Part shown: positions 34,268 through 42,353 of the stretch, piece after piece
Layout: the number at the start of each line of letters is the position of its first letter
How positions within the stretch are numbered: position 1 is the first letter of the stretch
Assembly: GCA_023229945.1 (NCBI GenBank)
Contig: JALNYH010000002.1
Location: forward strand, 1 to 64,000
DNA from: Arcobacteraceae bacterium
GTDB taxonomy: Bacteria; Campylobacterota; Campylobacteria; Campylobacterales; Arcobacteraceae
Direction of reading: 5' to 3'
DNA length: 64,000 bases
Program-made: the position numbers and the translations under genes
Notes under the pieces: generated by a model
The model's database searches: none
What the model saw: the letters and a program-made list of their open reading frames with translations, nothing else
What the model was told of the DNA's origin: nothing

Positions 34268-35836
34268 ATGAAAACAACGATTTTATATACTATGGTTTTG
34301 ACTCTTTTTTTAAGTAATGCAAATGCTATTGATAGTGCGGCTGGGCATATGGTAGAAGCATTGCCTAAAAAAGAAGTTGGGAAAGAGCTTTATAATCAAT
34401 ATTGCTCATCATGTCACCATACCAAAAGAGTAGGAAAAGATGGGCCACCTTTACTACCAGACAATCTAAAAAAATATACCATCAATGACCTAGCTTCAAA
34501 AATCAAAGATGGCTTTCCTCAAACACTTATGCCAAAATATGATTTTCTAAATCCATATGAGCTTTTGAAAATTGCTCAATATATCAAGTCTGATTCGGAT
34601 GTAGATACTACATGGAATAGTGAAGATATCACAAAATCTATTGTGACATTTGATGACCCATATTCACCACTTGATATCAAAGACAAAGAGCAAATTTTGC
34701 CAGTTGTAGAAAGAGATGGCAATAAAGTTTGGATTATGGAAGATACGAGAGTTTTGAGTAAATTTGAATTAGCCAATGTACATGGCGGAATCAAATACAC
34801 AATGGATGCAAAAAACATATATGTACCTACTAGAGATGGATATATACAAAGATATTCACTACAAAGTGGACAAAGACTCAACAAAACTAGAGCTTGTATA
34901 AATCTACGCAATATTTCTCTTAGTCGAGATGGAGAAAAAATATTTGCCACATGCCTCTTACCAGAGCAACTCGTAATTCTAGATTCTCAAACAATGCTAC
35001 CAAGTCATATAGAAAAGCTTGATGGCAAAGTTTCGGCACTGTATGAGTTTTATTCCAAAGATGAAGCTGTATTTACTTTTAGAAATAAACCATTGTTAGC
35101 TACAATCAACACAAACACTTTTGAAATCAAATATCAAACAATAAAAGAGCCAATTGAGGACTTTTTCATAGACCCATTTGAGGATTTTTTGATAGGAACA
35201 GCAAGAAGAGGTGATATATTGAGTGTGTATGACCTCAATAAAAATAAGTATGTTTTTGAACATGCAATGAAAGGTATGCCACATCTTTTTTCTGCTACTT
35301 ATTGGTATGAAAATGGTAACTTTTATTTTGCAACTCCACATATCAAAAAACCTTATTTGACTATATGGAAAATGTATGACTGGGAATTTACAAAACAAGT
35401 TGAAATAGGTGGCGATGGTTTTTTTGTCAAAACACATCCAAATACTCCTTATCTTTGGACGGATAATGGAAGTGACGAGCTAGTATTGATATCAAAAAAA
35501 GATTATCAAATCAAAAAAATAGTACCTAGAAAAGGGAAACAATATATCCATACAGAATATAGTGGAGATGGTAAATATGCCTATTTGAGTATATACGAAA
35601 AAGATGGAGAGATTATGGTCTTGGATACTCAAAATTTCAAAGAATTAGCTTCATATGATGCAAATATGCCAGTTGGTAAATATAATTTTATCAATAAAAA
35701 CAGAGAATTTTATCCAAGGCTTTTTGGGATTGATATTTTTAAAGAAAAATGCAACAATACTCTACCTTGTAATACAAATGGGCTAAACAAATATGAAAGC
35801 CAAAGTTTAAGTGACTTTCTTGAGTCAATCAAATAA
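34268..35836 (+). CDS. nirN: NirN-like c/d1-type protein, last step of haem d1 synthesis
   Basis: A 522-residue paralogue of NirS. Signal peptide 1-20 (ends ANA), haem motif CSSCH at residues 46-50 in the context YCSSCHHTKRVGKDGPPLLP, then a d1-type propeller with clear but weaker similarity to NirS. NirN oxidises dihydro-haem d1 to haem d1 and hands it to NirS. The start is ATG 34268 behind GGAGGA; the frame open from 34238 would begin within the terminator. A NirS role is less likely because the NirS-specific blocks are degraded and nirS itself is adjacent. Confidence 0.88.
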   Translation: MKTTILYTMVLTLFLSNANAIDSAAGHMVEALPKKEVGKELYNQYCSSCHHTKRVGKDGPPLLPDNLKKYTINDLASKIKDGFPQTLMPKYDFLNPYELLKIAQYIKSDSDVDTTWNSEDITKSIVTFDDPYSPLDIKDKEQILPVVERDGNKVWIMEDTRVLSKFELANVHGGIKYTMDAKNIYVPTRDGYIQRYSLQSGQRLNKTRACINLRNISLSRDGEKIFATCLLPEQLVILDSQTMLPSHIEKLDGKVSALYEFYSKDEAVFTFRNKPLLATINTNTFEIKYQTIKEPIEDFFIDPFEDFLIGTARRGDILSVYDLNKNKYVFEHAMKGMPHLFSATYWYENGNFYFATPHIKKPYLTIWKMYDWEFTKQVEIGGDGFFVKTHPNTPYLWTDNGSDELVLISKKDYQIKKIVPRKGKQYIHTEYSGDGKYAYLSIYEKDGEIMVLDTQNFKELASYDANMPVGKYNFINKNREFYPRLFGIDIFKEKCNNTLPCNTNGLNKYESQSLSDFLESIK

Positions 35837-35868
35837 TGATAAATTAAAAACATAAAATAAGGAAAACA

Positions 35869-36681
35869 ATGAAAACTTTTAAAACATTACTAATACTACT
35901 ATTTTGCGGAATAAGCCTAAATGGTCAGAGTTTTGCCACGGTAAATGGTGAAAATGTCACAATAGAAGATATAAACATAGTGCTAAAATCATACGAACAA
36001 GCACCAGCTTTTAGTGAATTATCAAAAGTAGATAAAGAGTTTGTAATCAATCAAGCAATAGAAGCAAAACTAATACAACAAATTGCAAAAAAAGAAAAAA
36101 TCCAAAATAGAGATGATTATACGAGTGCCTTGAGCGATATACAAAATCAACTTTTGATAGAAATATGGATGAAAACAAATTTGGAAAAAATTACTATCAC
36201 AAAAGAAGAAGTTGAAACTTCTTATAAGCAAAATATAGCTGATTACAAACAGCCTTTACAAGTAAAAGCTAGGCATATTATAGTAGAAACTCAAAAAGAA
36301 GCCCAAGATATAATAAATGAGCTAAACAACACAAAAACAGATATTCAAGGAAAATTCATAGAACTTGCAAACACAAAATCCATAGAACCTACAGCCAATA
36401 CAAGAGGTGGGGATTTGGGATGGTTCAAACAAGGTGATATGCTAGAAGAATTTTGGCAAGAATCTTTGTCTTTAGAGGTAGAAAGCTACTCCAATAAACC
36501 TTTGCAAACCCCTTTTGGATACCATATAGTATTTCTTGATGGCAAAAAAGAACCATACACTATCAGCCTAGAAAATGTATATACAGCTATAGAAAACAAA
36601 CTAAAAATGGACAAACTACAACTAAGTGTTGGCAAAAGACTAGAAGAAATCAAGAAAAATGCAAAGATTTCTATAAATTAG
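35869..36681 (+). CDS. periplasmic parvulin-type peptidyl-prolyl isomerase
   Basis: A 270-residue protein with a signal peptide (residues 1-20), an N-terminal SurA/PrsA-like helical region (ATVNGENVTIEDINIVLKS near residue 23) and a parvulin domain (about 135-230: VKARHIIVETQ, GGDLGWFKQGDM, TPFGYHIVFLDG). It helps fold exported proteins and lies 32 bases after nirN in the same direction, so it may help fold NirS or NirN. AAGGA precedes the ATG. Confidence 0.88.
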   Translation: MKTFKTLLILLFCGISLNGQSFATVNGENVTIEDINIVLKSYEQAPAFSELSKVDKEFVINQAIEAKLIQQIAKKEKIQNRDDYTSALSDIQNQLLIEIWMKTNLEKITITKEEVETSYKQNIADYKQPLQVKARHIIVETQKEAQDIINELNNTKTDIQGKFIELANTKSIEPTANTRGGDLGWFKQGDMLEEFWQESLSLEVESYSNKPLQTPFGYHIVFLDGKKEPYTISLENVYTAIENKLKMDKLQLSVGKRLEEIKKNAKISIN

Positions 36682-36714
36682 CTTCAAAATTTATTTGAGA
36701 TAGATATTTATATG

Positions 36715-36768
36715 ACCACACTGCTAGTATAAAAATTAAAATAAACTAGCTTGTTGTGGTTTTTTTTC
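36715..36768 (+). terminator. terminator after the parvulin gene
   Basis: ACCACA (36715-36720) pairs with TGTGGT (36755-36760), with an inner CTAGT/ACTAG stem, followed by eight T residues (36761-36768). It ends the nirN transcript against the convergent SLOG gene, whose 3' end it overlaps. Confidence 0.7.
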
Positions 36769-37491
36769 TTCTTTAATATGCTTTTCAATCCAAGTTATAA
36801 ATTCATTTTTAAACTTAATACCTTTGATTTTTCCATGGTATTTATCAATAATAAATAAATCTTTATATTTATTAGTTGGTGTATAAGTTTTATCTTCTTT
36901 TTGTATCACGGCTTCATGGATTAAATATTTATTCAAATCTTGTGTTTTTTGAAATAAATCTTCTGCTTCATCTTTTAAATATTGCACTACCTCAGAAGCT
37001 GTATAGCCATTATTTTCTCTATAGATGAACTCTATTTCATCTTTTTTTATCTTACTTTGTTCCATAAATAAATTTTTATTAGATAAATAAACTTTTATTT
37101 TTTTATTGTTGTCTACCCCTCGAAGTATATTGTCATAACTTCCTTTACTCATGCCATCCCATATAACAAAAGTAAACTCACTATCTATTGTCATAGCTTT
37201 ATCTTTTTCTTGTTGTCGTTCTCGTTCTTTTTTAATGCTATTTGAAACTTCAATATACTTTGTCTTAAAACTTTCATTTGCTTTATATCTAGGACACATA
37301 GAAATGGAATAAACCGTTATCTTACAATAATTTAATGATGCACAATAATCTTGTACTAATGTATCAACTCCAGAAGCATCACCAATTATTATTTCAAAAT
37401 TTTGTTCAATTATTTTATTAATACTTGTTTTAACCTCTTGAGGAAGTTCTTTAATTGATATAGAACCACTTATAAAAACTTTATTTTTCAT
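36736..37491 (-). CDS. SLOG-domain nucleotide-binding protein (YspA-like N-terminus)
   Basis: A 251-residue protein. The N-terminal Rossmann-like part (residues 1-150) has the SLOG marks VFISGSIS at the first strand, IIIGDASGVDTLVQDY near residue 35 and FVIWDGMSKGSYDNI near residue 108, as in YspA/DprA-like proteins that bind nucleotides or nucleotide-derived ligands. The C-terminal 100 residues (from about 150) are charged and not recognised. Its start overlaps the stop of the phosphoribosyltransferase-like gene by four bases, so the two are translated together. Function unknown; SLOG proteins often occur in bacterial conflict systems. Confidence 0.82.
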   Translation of the reverse strand: MKNKVFISGSISIKELPQEVKTSINKIIEQNFEIIIGDASGVDTLVQDYCASLNYCKITVYSISMCPRYKANESFKTKYIEVSNSIKKERERQQEKDKAMTIDSEFTFVIWDGMSKGSYDNILRGVDNNKKIKVYLSNKNLFMEQSKIKKDEIEFIYRENNGYTASEVVQYLKDEAEDLFQKTQDLNKYLIHEAVIQKEDKTYTPTNKYKDLFIIDKYHGKIKGIKFKNEFITWIEKHIKEEKKPQQASLF

Positions 37492-38210
37492 CTTTTAACA
37501 TCCTTGAGTGGAATGAAAAAGAAATTTACTTTTTTATTGAAATCATATAACTTATACATGCTTTCACATATTGAAGCAGTTGTACCCATTACATCATCAA
37601 TAAGTACAAAAGTATCACTAATATTTGATTGACTTAAATCTATAGAATATTTATTAAACTGTTGTGTTGATAAATTTATCATGCTTTTGCTTGATACTTG
37701 AGTATTTTTAGAAATAATTGTTTTTAGCGGGATGCTATTTATCGCTGATAATTTGGTTGCAATTTCATCAGGTATTTGAGAACTTGAAGGTATAAAAACA
37801 ATCTTTAAATCAGTATAATTTTCTTTTAGATACTTAATATATCCATTAAAATGAGAAATTATTTCATCAACATAAGTTTCTCTTATTTCTTGTTTTATTG
37901 GGTCTCTCTTTAAATACTTCATCTCATACAATTTTTTTCCAAAATATGTGTATTTTTGATATTCTTGACCCTTATATTCAAATGTTAAAATATGAGTAAA
38001 AAGATTTTGATTAAAATCTTGAAGGATCTCAAACTCTTTGTAAAAGTCTAGAATAACACCCTGTGCAATTAGAGTTTTTTGAAAAAATATTTTACATTGT
38101 AAATGATTATTTTGTAAAGAAGTATCTTGTATATATTCAATGATTTCATTATTAATATTTACGGGTACTTTTTTAGCTTTAATTACAATTTTAAAATCAT
38201 TTACAACCAT
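37488..38210 (-). CDS. phosphoribosyltransferase-like protein paired with the SLOG gene
   Basis: A 240-residue protein. The C-terminal half has the PRPP-binding motif FVLIDDVMGTTAS near residue 200, as in type I phosphoribosyltransferases, preceded by a strand with IVFIPSSSQIPDEIA. The N-terminal 100 residues form a beta-rich region (QYIQDTSL..., EFEILQDF) not seen in standard enzymes of this fold. There is no ComF zinc finger. AAGGG precedes the ATG at 38210; the open frame to 38285 lacks a ribosome site. The substrate base is unknown. It is the first gene of the pair with the SLOG protein. Confidence 0.8.
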   Translation of the reverse strand: MVVNDFKIVIKAKKVPVNINNEIIEYIQDTSLQNNHLQCKIFFQKTLIAQGVILDFYKEFEILQDFNQNLFTHILTFEYKGQEYQKYTYFGKKLYEMKYLKRDPIKQEIRETYVDEIISHFNGYIKYLKENYTDLKIVFIPSSSQIPDEIATKLSAINSIPLKTIISKNTQVSSKSMINLSTQQFNKYSIDLSQSNISDTFVLIDDVMGTTASICESMYKLYDFNKKVNFFFIPLKDVKR

Positions 38211-38292
38211 CCTAACCCTTTTAAACTTTATACTATATTTGATATAAACTTTTAACTTAAATACAAATAATACAACATAGTTCATCGATAGA

Positions 38293-38458
38293 CTAACTAT
38301 TTATTCAACCTACATTATACACAAAATACCCTAAAAATAAATAAATGCCATACATACAAAATATTAGATAATCCAACAATTATAAATACATTAAATAAAG
38401 CAATTATAAAACTTTTTACTAAGAAATATTGCAAAAGCCTATTTAATGGTACCTGTAC
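38293..38458. repeat. duplicated upstream region, copy 1
   Basis: About 165 bases that align with 39429-39591 at roughly 70-75 percent by eye. Shared blocks include CTATTTATTCAACC and TACTAAGAAA...ATTGCAAAAG. This copy lies upstream of the phosphoribosyltransferase-like gene. The rest of the gap, 38459-38670, is AT-rich and I see no gene or clear site in it. Confidence 0.65.
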
Positions 38459-38670
38459 TTTTTTTAACCCTTATCTTTAAAAAAGACATTCATATAGAGC
38501 AACGCACCTATTTTAGTTATATAATAGGGTGTATTTGGTATCATAATTCTTCTTATTCTTACCATTTTTATCTCTAATATTTAGATATTAAAAATGTTAC
38601 AAAAATAAAATCCATTTATTTAAGCATATTATAATCTGGAATTAATTAGTATACTGTCTTTAGATTTAGA

Positions 38671-38832
38671 TTAAATTTCATAGCAAGATATAATTTCATC
38701 AACATTATATCCAGATGCAAGTAACACACTTTTTACATCTTTTTTAGATAGTGCCTTAATTGTTTGCACTTTTACAGGTATTTCTCCTTGTAAAGTAAAA
38801 CTAACTCTATATGTTCTCATAATATTTGACAT
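38671..38832 (-). CDS. 53-aa small protein of unknown function
   Basis: A 53-residue open frame, ATG at 38832 and TAA at 38671-38673, behind AAAGGA. The protein starts MSNIMRTYRVSFTLQGE and continues KVQTIKALSKKDVKSVLLASG, ending in DEIISCYEI. The pattern of a beta-strand pair followed by a helix with alternating Lys is regular and looks genuinely coded. A hairpin separates it from the P-loop gene upstream (38935-39411), on the same strand. No family recognised. Confidence 0.65.
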   Translation of the reverse strand: MSNIMRTYRVSFTLQGEIPVKVQTIKALSKKDVKSVLLASGYNVDEIISCYEI

Positions 38833-38881
38833 TAAACTTTTCCTTTATATTATAAATATTTAATCACTAACGATTAAAATA

Positions 38882-38916
38882 AGTCAATCAATTATCCATG
38901 AAGAAATTGATTGACT
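38882..38916 (-). terminator. hairpin between P-loop gene and 53-aa gene
   Basis: AGTCAATCAAT (38882-38892) and ATTGATTGACT (38906-38916) form an 11-bp perfect stem with a 13-base loop, 18 bases downstream of the P-loop gene's stop on the minus strand. The tract after it (minus strand) is ATTTTAATCG, only moderately T-rich. Confidence 0.55.
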
Positions 38917-38934
38917 CCACTTATTTGTTATCTT

Positions 38935-39411
38935 TTAGACTAAGTCATATATCTTTTGTTTAACTACCTGAGCTTTTTTCTTTGGGTCTTTTTCACTAAT
39001 AGTTATAATTTGTAAATTTTTTAGACTCGAATAATAATTTTGAAGTTCACTTATATTTAATTGTGCATGTAAACACCACTTATTCTCTAATGCAATTAAA
39101 TATACATCTGAATCTTTGTATAAATCTTTAAGAATTTTTATTGAATCATTGGAAGGTTCTTTTGTTGGACAAAAAGCACTGATAATATAATCTGGTTTTG
39201 AACTGAGTTGATTTAATCTACTATTTATCTCATTAATATATCCTGCTTCTCCCCAATCATCATTTGATTGCGACTGAACACAAAACTTCTTATTACATAG
39301 TTCATAAAACTTATTTTTATAAAATCTTTCTCTACCATTAAATAGTTCTTTGATAATAAAACTTTTACCCCAATTTTGGAAACCTGTGATTAAAAAAACT
39401 TTTTGTTTCAT
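38935..39411 (-). CDS. P-loop NTPase-like protein of unknown function
   Basis: A 158-residue protein starting MKQKVFLITGFQNWGKSFII: the Walker A pattern GFQNWGKS is at residues 10-17. A second strand DYIISAFCPTKEPS (about residue 76) and DVYLIALENKWC (about residue 103) resemble later strands of a P-loop kinase or GTPase, but no Walker B or switch motif is clear. AAAAGGA lies 7-8 bases before the ATG at 39411; the frame to 39432 has no ribosome site. The region before it is a copy of the one upstream of the phosphoribosyltransferase-like gene. Confidence 0.75.
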   Translation of the reverse strand: MKQKVFLITGFQNWGKSFIIKELFNGRERFYKNKFYELCNKKFCVQSQSNDDWGEAGYINEINSRLNQLSSKPDYIISAFCPTKEPSNDSIKILKDLYKDSDVYLIALENKWCLHAQLNISELQNYYSSLKNLQIITISEKDPKKKAQVVKQKIYDLV

Positions 39412-39428
39412 ATATATCCTTTTATAAG

Positions 39429-39591
39429 CCAACTATTTATTCAACCCACATTATATAAAACACAACCTTCGAATAAACAAATAACATACATTAAAAATAT
39501 CATATAACAAAACAACTATAAATAAAACAATTAGAAAACTTTTAACTAAGAAAACATTGCAAAAGTTCTGTAAATCTTACTTACCCGTAAC
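39429..39591. repeat. duplicated upstream region, copy 2
   Basis: The counterpart of 38293-38458, starting 18 bases upstream of the P-loop gene. Shared blocks include CAACTATTTATTCAACC, AACTATAAAT and ACTAAGAAA...CATTGCAAAAG. Confidence 0.65.
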
Positions 39592-39696
39592 TTCAAATAC
39601 GATAAAACTTAGTAAAAACTCAACATATCTTTTAGTAAACTTTCTTTTTTTTGTTATAATTTACACTAAATTTAATATATTTGAGGAATATCGCCA

Positions 39697-40008
39697 ATGG
39701 GAACAAAACTTGTATTAGAGAGATTGAAAACTATAAAATCAAAGTATCAACAAGATGGTTTCAATATCATAGCACTTTTTGGCTCTTATGCTACAAATTC
39801 TCAAAATGACACGAGTGATATAGATTTGCTATATGATGTTGATAAGTCATTTTTAGACAAATACAAAGGTTTTCGTTCTGTATCAAAAGTTATGGAAATA
39901 CAAAATGAATTATCTAGCTTACTCCATACAAAAGTGGATTTAACATCTCCATCAGGTCTAAATCAAAAAATAAAAGATGATATAACTTCAAAGGCTATAT
40001 ATTTCTAA
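39697..40008 (+). CDS. MNT-type nucleotidyltransferase antitoxin (MntA-like)
   Basis: A 103-residue minimal nucleotidyltransferase with the active-site pattern LFGSYATNSQNDTSDIDLLYDV (residues about 27-48; GSY and DID carry the metal-binding acidic pair) and a third Asp in TKVDLTS near residue 82. Such proteins are antitoxins that modify HEPN toxins by AMP transfer. The downstream partner survives only as a remnant in the same frame (40009-40125), so this antitoxin stands alone. GAGGAATA precedes the ATG. Confidence 0.88.
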   Translation: MGTKLVLERLKTIKSKYQQDGFNIIALFGSYATNSQNDTSDIDLLYDVDKSFLDKYKGFRSVSKVMEIQNELSSLLHTKVDLTSPSGLNQKIKDDITSKAIYF

Positions 40009-40125
40009 AGATATAAAAACATTCATAGCCATGATTATGATGGTGTAAATCAAACAGCTATCAGATACGGTTTACCTGAACTGTTGCGTATATATAATAG
40101 TATACTTGATAAGCAAGTCAGATAG
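40009..40125 (+). pseudogene. remnant of a HEPN (DUF86/HepT) toxin gene
   Basis: Directly after the antitoxin stop, in the same frame, 38 codons read RYKNIHSHDYDGVNQTAIRY and then LPELLRIYNSIL, ending in TAG. This is the C-terminal part of a HepT/DUF86 toxin with its R-x4-H-x-Y region, except that the Arg position carries Lys (K-N-I-H-S-H-D-Y). The N-terminal two thirds and the start codon are missing. It is therefore a decayed toxin joined by deletion to its antitoxin gene. The remaining bases to 40316 hold nothing I recognise. Confidence 0.75.
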
Positions 40126-40316
40126 AGGAAATGAGAAAAGCAAAGCCTAATAGAATTTAAAAAAGTTCCATTTTGTAAACTTAGCACCTTCCTTTATTCG
40201 TGCCATTTATATATCTTATATTTTGATATAAAATAATACAAAAATAAAACATATCTTATTGAAAATATTACAATTTATGATTATTTGTTATCTATTAGAT
40301 ATCCTGCTCCCCAGAA

Positions 40317-40880
40317 TTATCTAACCTTCCGTCTTTCTTTCCACTTATAATCCGTATCTTTTGTGACATAACTAAAAAACATCGTTCCAGAATTTCTCCA
40401 TGCGTCAAGTAAGATTCCTTCATCAAATGGTCTTCCTTTGGCGGTGATGCTTATGGCGTGATGTTCGTGGAAGTAGCTTCCTTGATTGGCTACTACTTCG
40501 TAGATACCGAGGGTGGGGTATTCTTCTGTTTTGAGATATGATACTATATCACTTACCCAATGATGACACAATCCTCTTTCTCTTTGATTTTGATTTACCA
40601 AAAAGTTTTGAAATGATGGTGGGGCTACTAAATTATAACTATTGGCTAGATACATTGCATAGTAGATACTTTTATTTGCTACATCTCGTGCTTCTTGTTT
40701 TGTGATTTGAGGGGAAAGATTTTGAATCATTTGGGAAAGTAGCTCAATATTTTGTACTGTTTTGGGGTCGGTTTTGGTCACTTCGATAGTGTTATTGGAA
40801 TTAAGTGCTACGCTATCATATTTGACACTACATCCTGTGAATATAAAAAAAGATAGTAAAGATAAGATAATGGTTTTCAT
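40317..40880 (-). CDS. lipoprotein with a Cys/His papain- or transglutaminase-like pattern
   Basis: A 187-residue lipoprotein precursor; the lipobox FIFTGC puts the lipidated Cys at about residue 17. A conserved-looking Cys lies in GLCHHWVSDIV near residue 104 and later His/Asp residues in YFHEHHAISI (about 137) and LLDAWRNSG (about 160). This Cys...His...Asp order resembles papain- or transglutaminase-fold enzymes, but the assignment is by eye and no activity is proven. The ATG has no strong ribosome site. It is separated from the haem d1 operon by a repeat-bearing gap, so it is probably not part of it. Confidence 0.75.
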   Translation of the reverse strand: MKTIILSLLSFFIFTGCSVKYDSVALNSNNTIEVTKTDPKTVQNIELLSQMIQNLSPQITKQEARDVANKSIYYAMYLANSYNLVAPPSFQNFLVNQNQRERGLCHHWVSDIVSYLKTEEYPTLGIYEVVANQGSYFHEHHAISITAKGRPFDEGILLDAWRNSGTMFFSYVTKDTDYKWKERRKVR

Positions 40881-40926
40881 TGGGTGATTTTATCAAATTT
40901 TTGCTGTAGATGTGATTTGAGGACAA

Positions 40927-40979
40927 GAATCACCGGATGAATCCGGCGTTCCGTAAGAAGCATATGAATCTGGTGTTCC
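40927..40979. repeat. degenerate REP-like repeat
   Basis: The unit GAATCCGGCGTTCC (40939-40952) recurs as GAATCTGGTGTTCC (40966-40979), and an inverted partner GAATCACCGGAT precedes them (40927-40938). The palindromic, GC-rich layout in an AT-rich intergenic gap points to a dispersed palindromic element. Confidence 0.5.
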
Positions 40980-40996
40980 AAACAATATATTTGGGA

Positions 40997-41359
40997 TTAC
41001 TCCACTATACACCTTGAAGTGTGAAAAATTCTCTCATAATCACTAGATTTGAATACATCTTCTACGATTTCCCAACCCAGTTTTTGGTTGATAACCAAAC
41101 TTTGGGCTACTTTTCTCACGGCTCTACTTTCGCAAAGGATATTTTGTCCGTTGTAAAATGCAGTTTTTACATCATCCATCCTATCTGTAGTGATAAGATA
41201 ATGTGCGGATATTGCCATTACCAAAACCACAATCACAGCAGGTAAACCTATTTTGAAACTACCTTTTGGCATAAAAGGTCTTGTTGTGACATATATTGCC
41301 ACAATAATTATAAATGCAGCTATTGCTAGATAGCCTCCTTCTAGTTCAAGAAATCTCAT
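40997..41359 (-). CDS. 120-aa membrane protein at the end of the haem d1 operon
   Basis: A 120-residue protein with two membrane segments (residues about 10-28 and 36-54) followed by a soluble tail containing two Cys (NILCESRAV and SRCIVE). It overlaps the nirDL-like gene by 14 bases and is the last gene of the minus-strand haem d1 operon. No family is recognised. The two tail cysteines could form a disulphide in the periplasm. A role in haem d1 synthesis, export or NirS assembly is inferred from operon position only. Confidence 0.8.
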   Translation of the reverse strand: MRFLELEGGYLAIAAFIIIVAIYVTTRPFMPKGSFKIGLPAVIVVLVMAISAHYLITTDRMDDVKTAFYNGQNILCESRAVRKVAQSLVINQKLGWEIVEDVFKSSDYERIFHTSRCIVE

Positions 41360-42353
41360 TCAAAATCCTTTGTTCAAATTTGTCAAATTCATTACTAAAA
41401 TATACGATTCTTACTTTCTTGAACTCTTTTAAAGAGTGCAAAATCATATTTGATTTAAACTCTATTTCATTTGCAATTGTCTCTATAATCTTTTGTAATT
41501 CTTGGCTACTTTGGGCATGAATCATAGTAAATAAATTGTATTTCCACTCTTTATATACAGGTCTTAAATAACAATGGCTAACACTACTAAAACTGGCTGC
41601 TTTTTTGCCTATTTCCCCAGCCATATTTTCATCTATTTCCCATACTACCATAGCATTTGAGCCAAAACCTGCTTTTTTGTGGTTTAAAATAGATGCAAAT
41701 CTTCTCATGACTCCAGAGCTTAATAACTCTCCACAAACAGTAAATAATCTTTCATAGCTAATCCCCAGAGTATCTATAATATATCTAAAAGGCTCTTTAG
41801 TAAACTCAATATCTTTTTGCAAAACTTCTATTATTTTATAATACTCATCATTTAGCTCAATAGTTGTATAAGTTTTTTGTACTACTTCTTCTTTGATACT
41901 TTTGTTTTTGGTGGTGTCTAGTTTGACAGCTATTTTAAACATCTTAATAGTAGGCAAGATAAGATAGTTTTTTGCTTTTGTTTTTGTAGCTAAAAAATCT
42001 ATGGTTTTGTCTAAAGTAAGCTTTGAATTTGGTGGTAAAGCTATGGTAAACCATACATTAAACTTATGACTTCTTAGATAATTGTGTGAAATTCCTGGGT
42101 GGGAGTTTATAATCATTATTGCATCTTCTATATCTTTTTCATCAATTTCAAATGCCACTAAAGATGATTTGTATCCTAGTTTTTTGGTATCAAATATAGC
42201 TGAAGTTTGGCGTATTATACCTTCACTTTTTTGCTTATTCAATATCTCTATCACCTCATCTTCACTAATTCCAAATTTATTCCCAATATCCAAAAATGGT
42301 CTTGAAGTAAGTGGAAAGTTGTGTTGAATTTCAAGCAAGATTTCATCTGTCAT
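41346..42353 (-). CDS. nirDL: NirDL-like fused sirohaem decarboxylase
   Basis: A 335-residue protein built of two Lrp/AsnC-like halves. The first half has a winged helix (residues 1-55) and HNYLRSHKFNVWFT near residue 92. The second has a winged helix near 190-240 and HCYLRPVYKEWKYNLFTMIH near residue 275. These H-x-Y-L-R-x...W/F blocks are those of NirD/L/G/H and AhbA/B, which remove two acetate carboxyls from sirohaem. Here one fused gene replaces the four genes of some denitrifiers. It overlaps the 133-aa gene by four bases. It is often mis-annotated as an AsnC regulator. Confidence 0.92.
   Translation of the reverse strand: MTDEILLEIQHNFPLTSRPFLDIGNKFGISEDEVIEILNKQKSEGIIRQTSAIFDTKKLGYKSSLVAFEIDEKDIEDAIMIINSHPGISHNYLRSHKFNVWFTIALPPNSKLTLDKTIDFLATKTKAKNYLILPTIKMFKIAVKLDTTKNKSIKEEVVQKTYTTIELNDEYYKIIEVLQKDIEFTKEPFRYIIDTLGISYERLFTVCGELLSSGVMRRFASILNHKKAGFGSNAMVVWEIDENMAGEIGKKAASFSSVSHCYLRPVYKEWKYNLFTMIHAQSSQELQKIIETIANEIEFKSNMILHSLKEFKKVRIVYFSNEFDKFEQRILNEIS

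Noticed and set aside
38211..38285. N-terminal extension of the phosphoribosyltransferase-like protein.
   Set aside because: No ribosome site before 38285, a hydrophobic Lys/Tyr-rich leader unlike the rest, and a good AAGGG before the ATG at 38210.
38904..38920. ATTGATTGACTCC considered as another Crp/Fnr-type box.
   Set aside because: The second half-site is absent and the bases belong to the stem of the hairpin at 38882-38916.
40109..40122. TTGATAAGCAAGTCAG as a Crp/Fnr-type box.
   Set aside because: Spacing is six bases instead of four, the second half ends in G, and it lies inside the HEPN remnant with no gene start after it.
41346..42353. Annotation as an Lrp/AsnC transcription regulator.
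   Set aside because: Two fused halves with sirohaem decarboxylase blocks, inside a haem d1 operon, point to NirDL.
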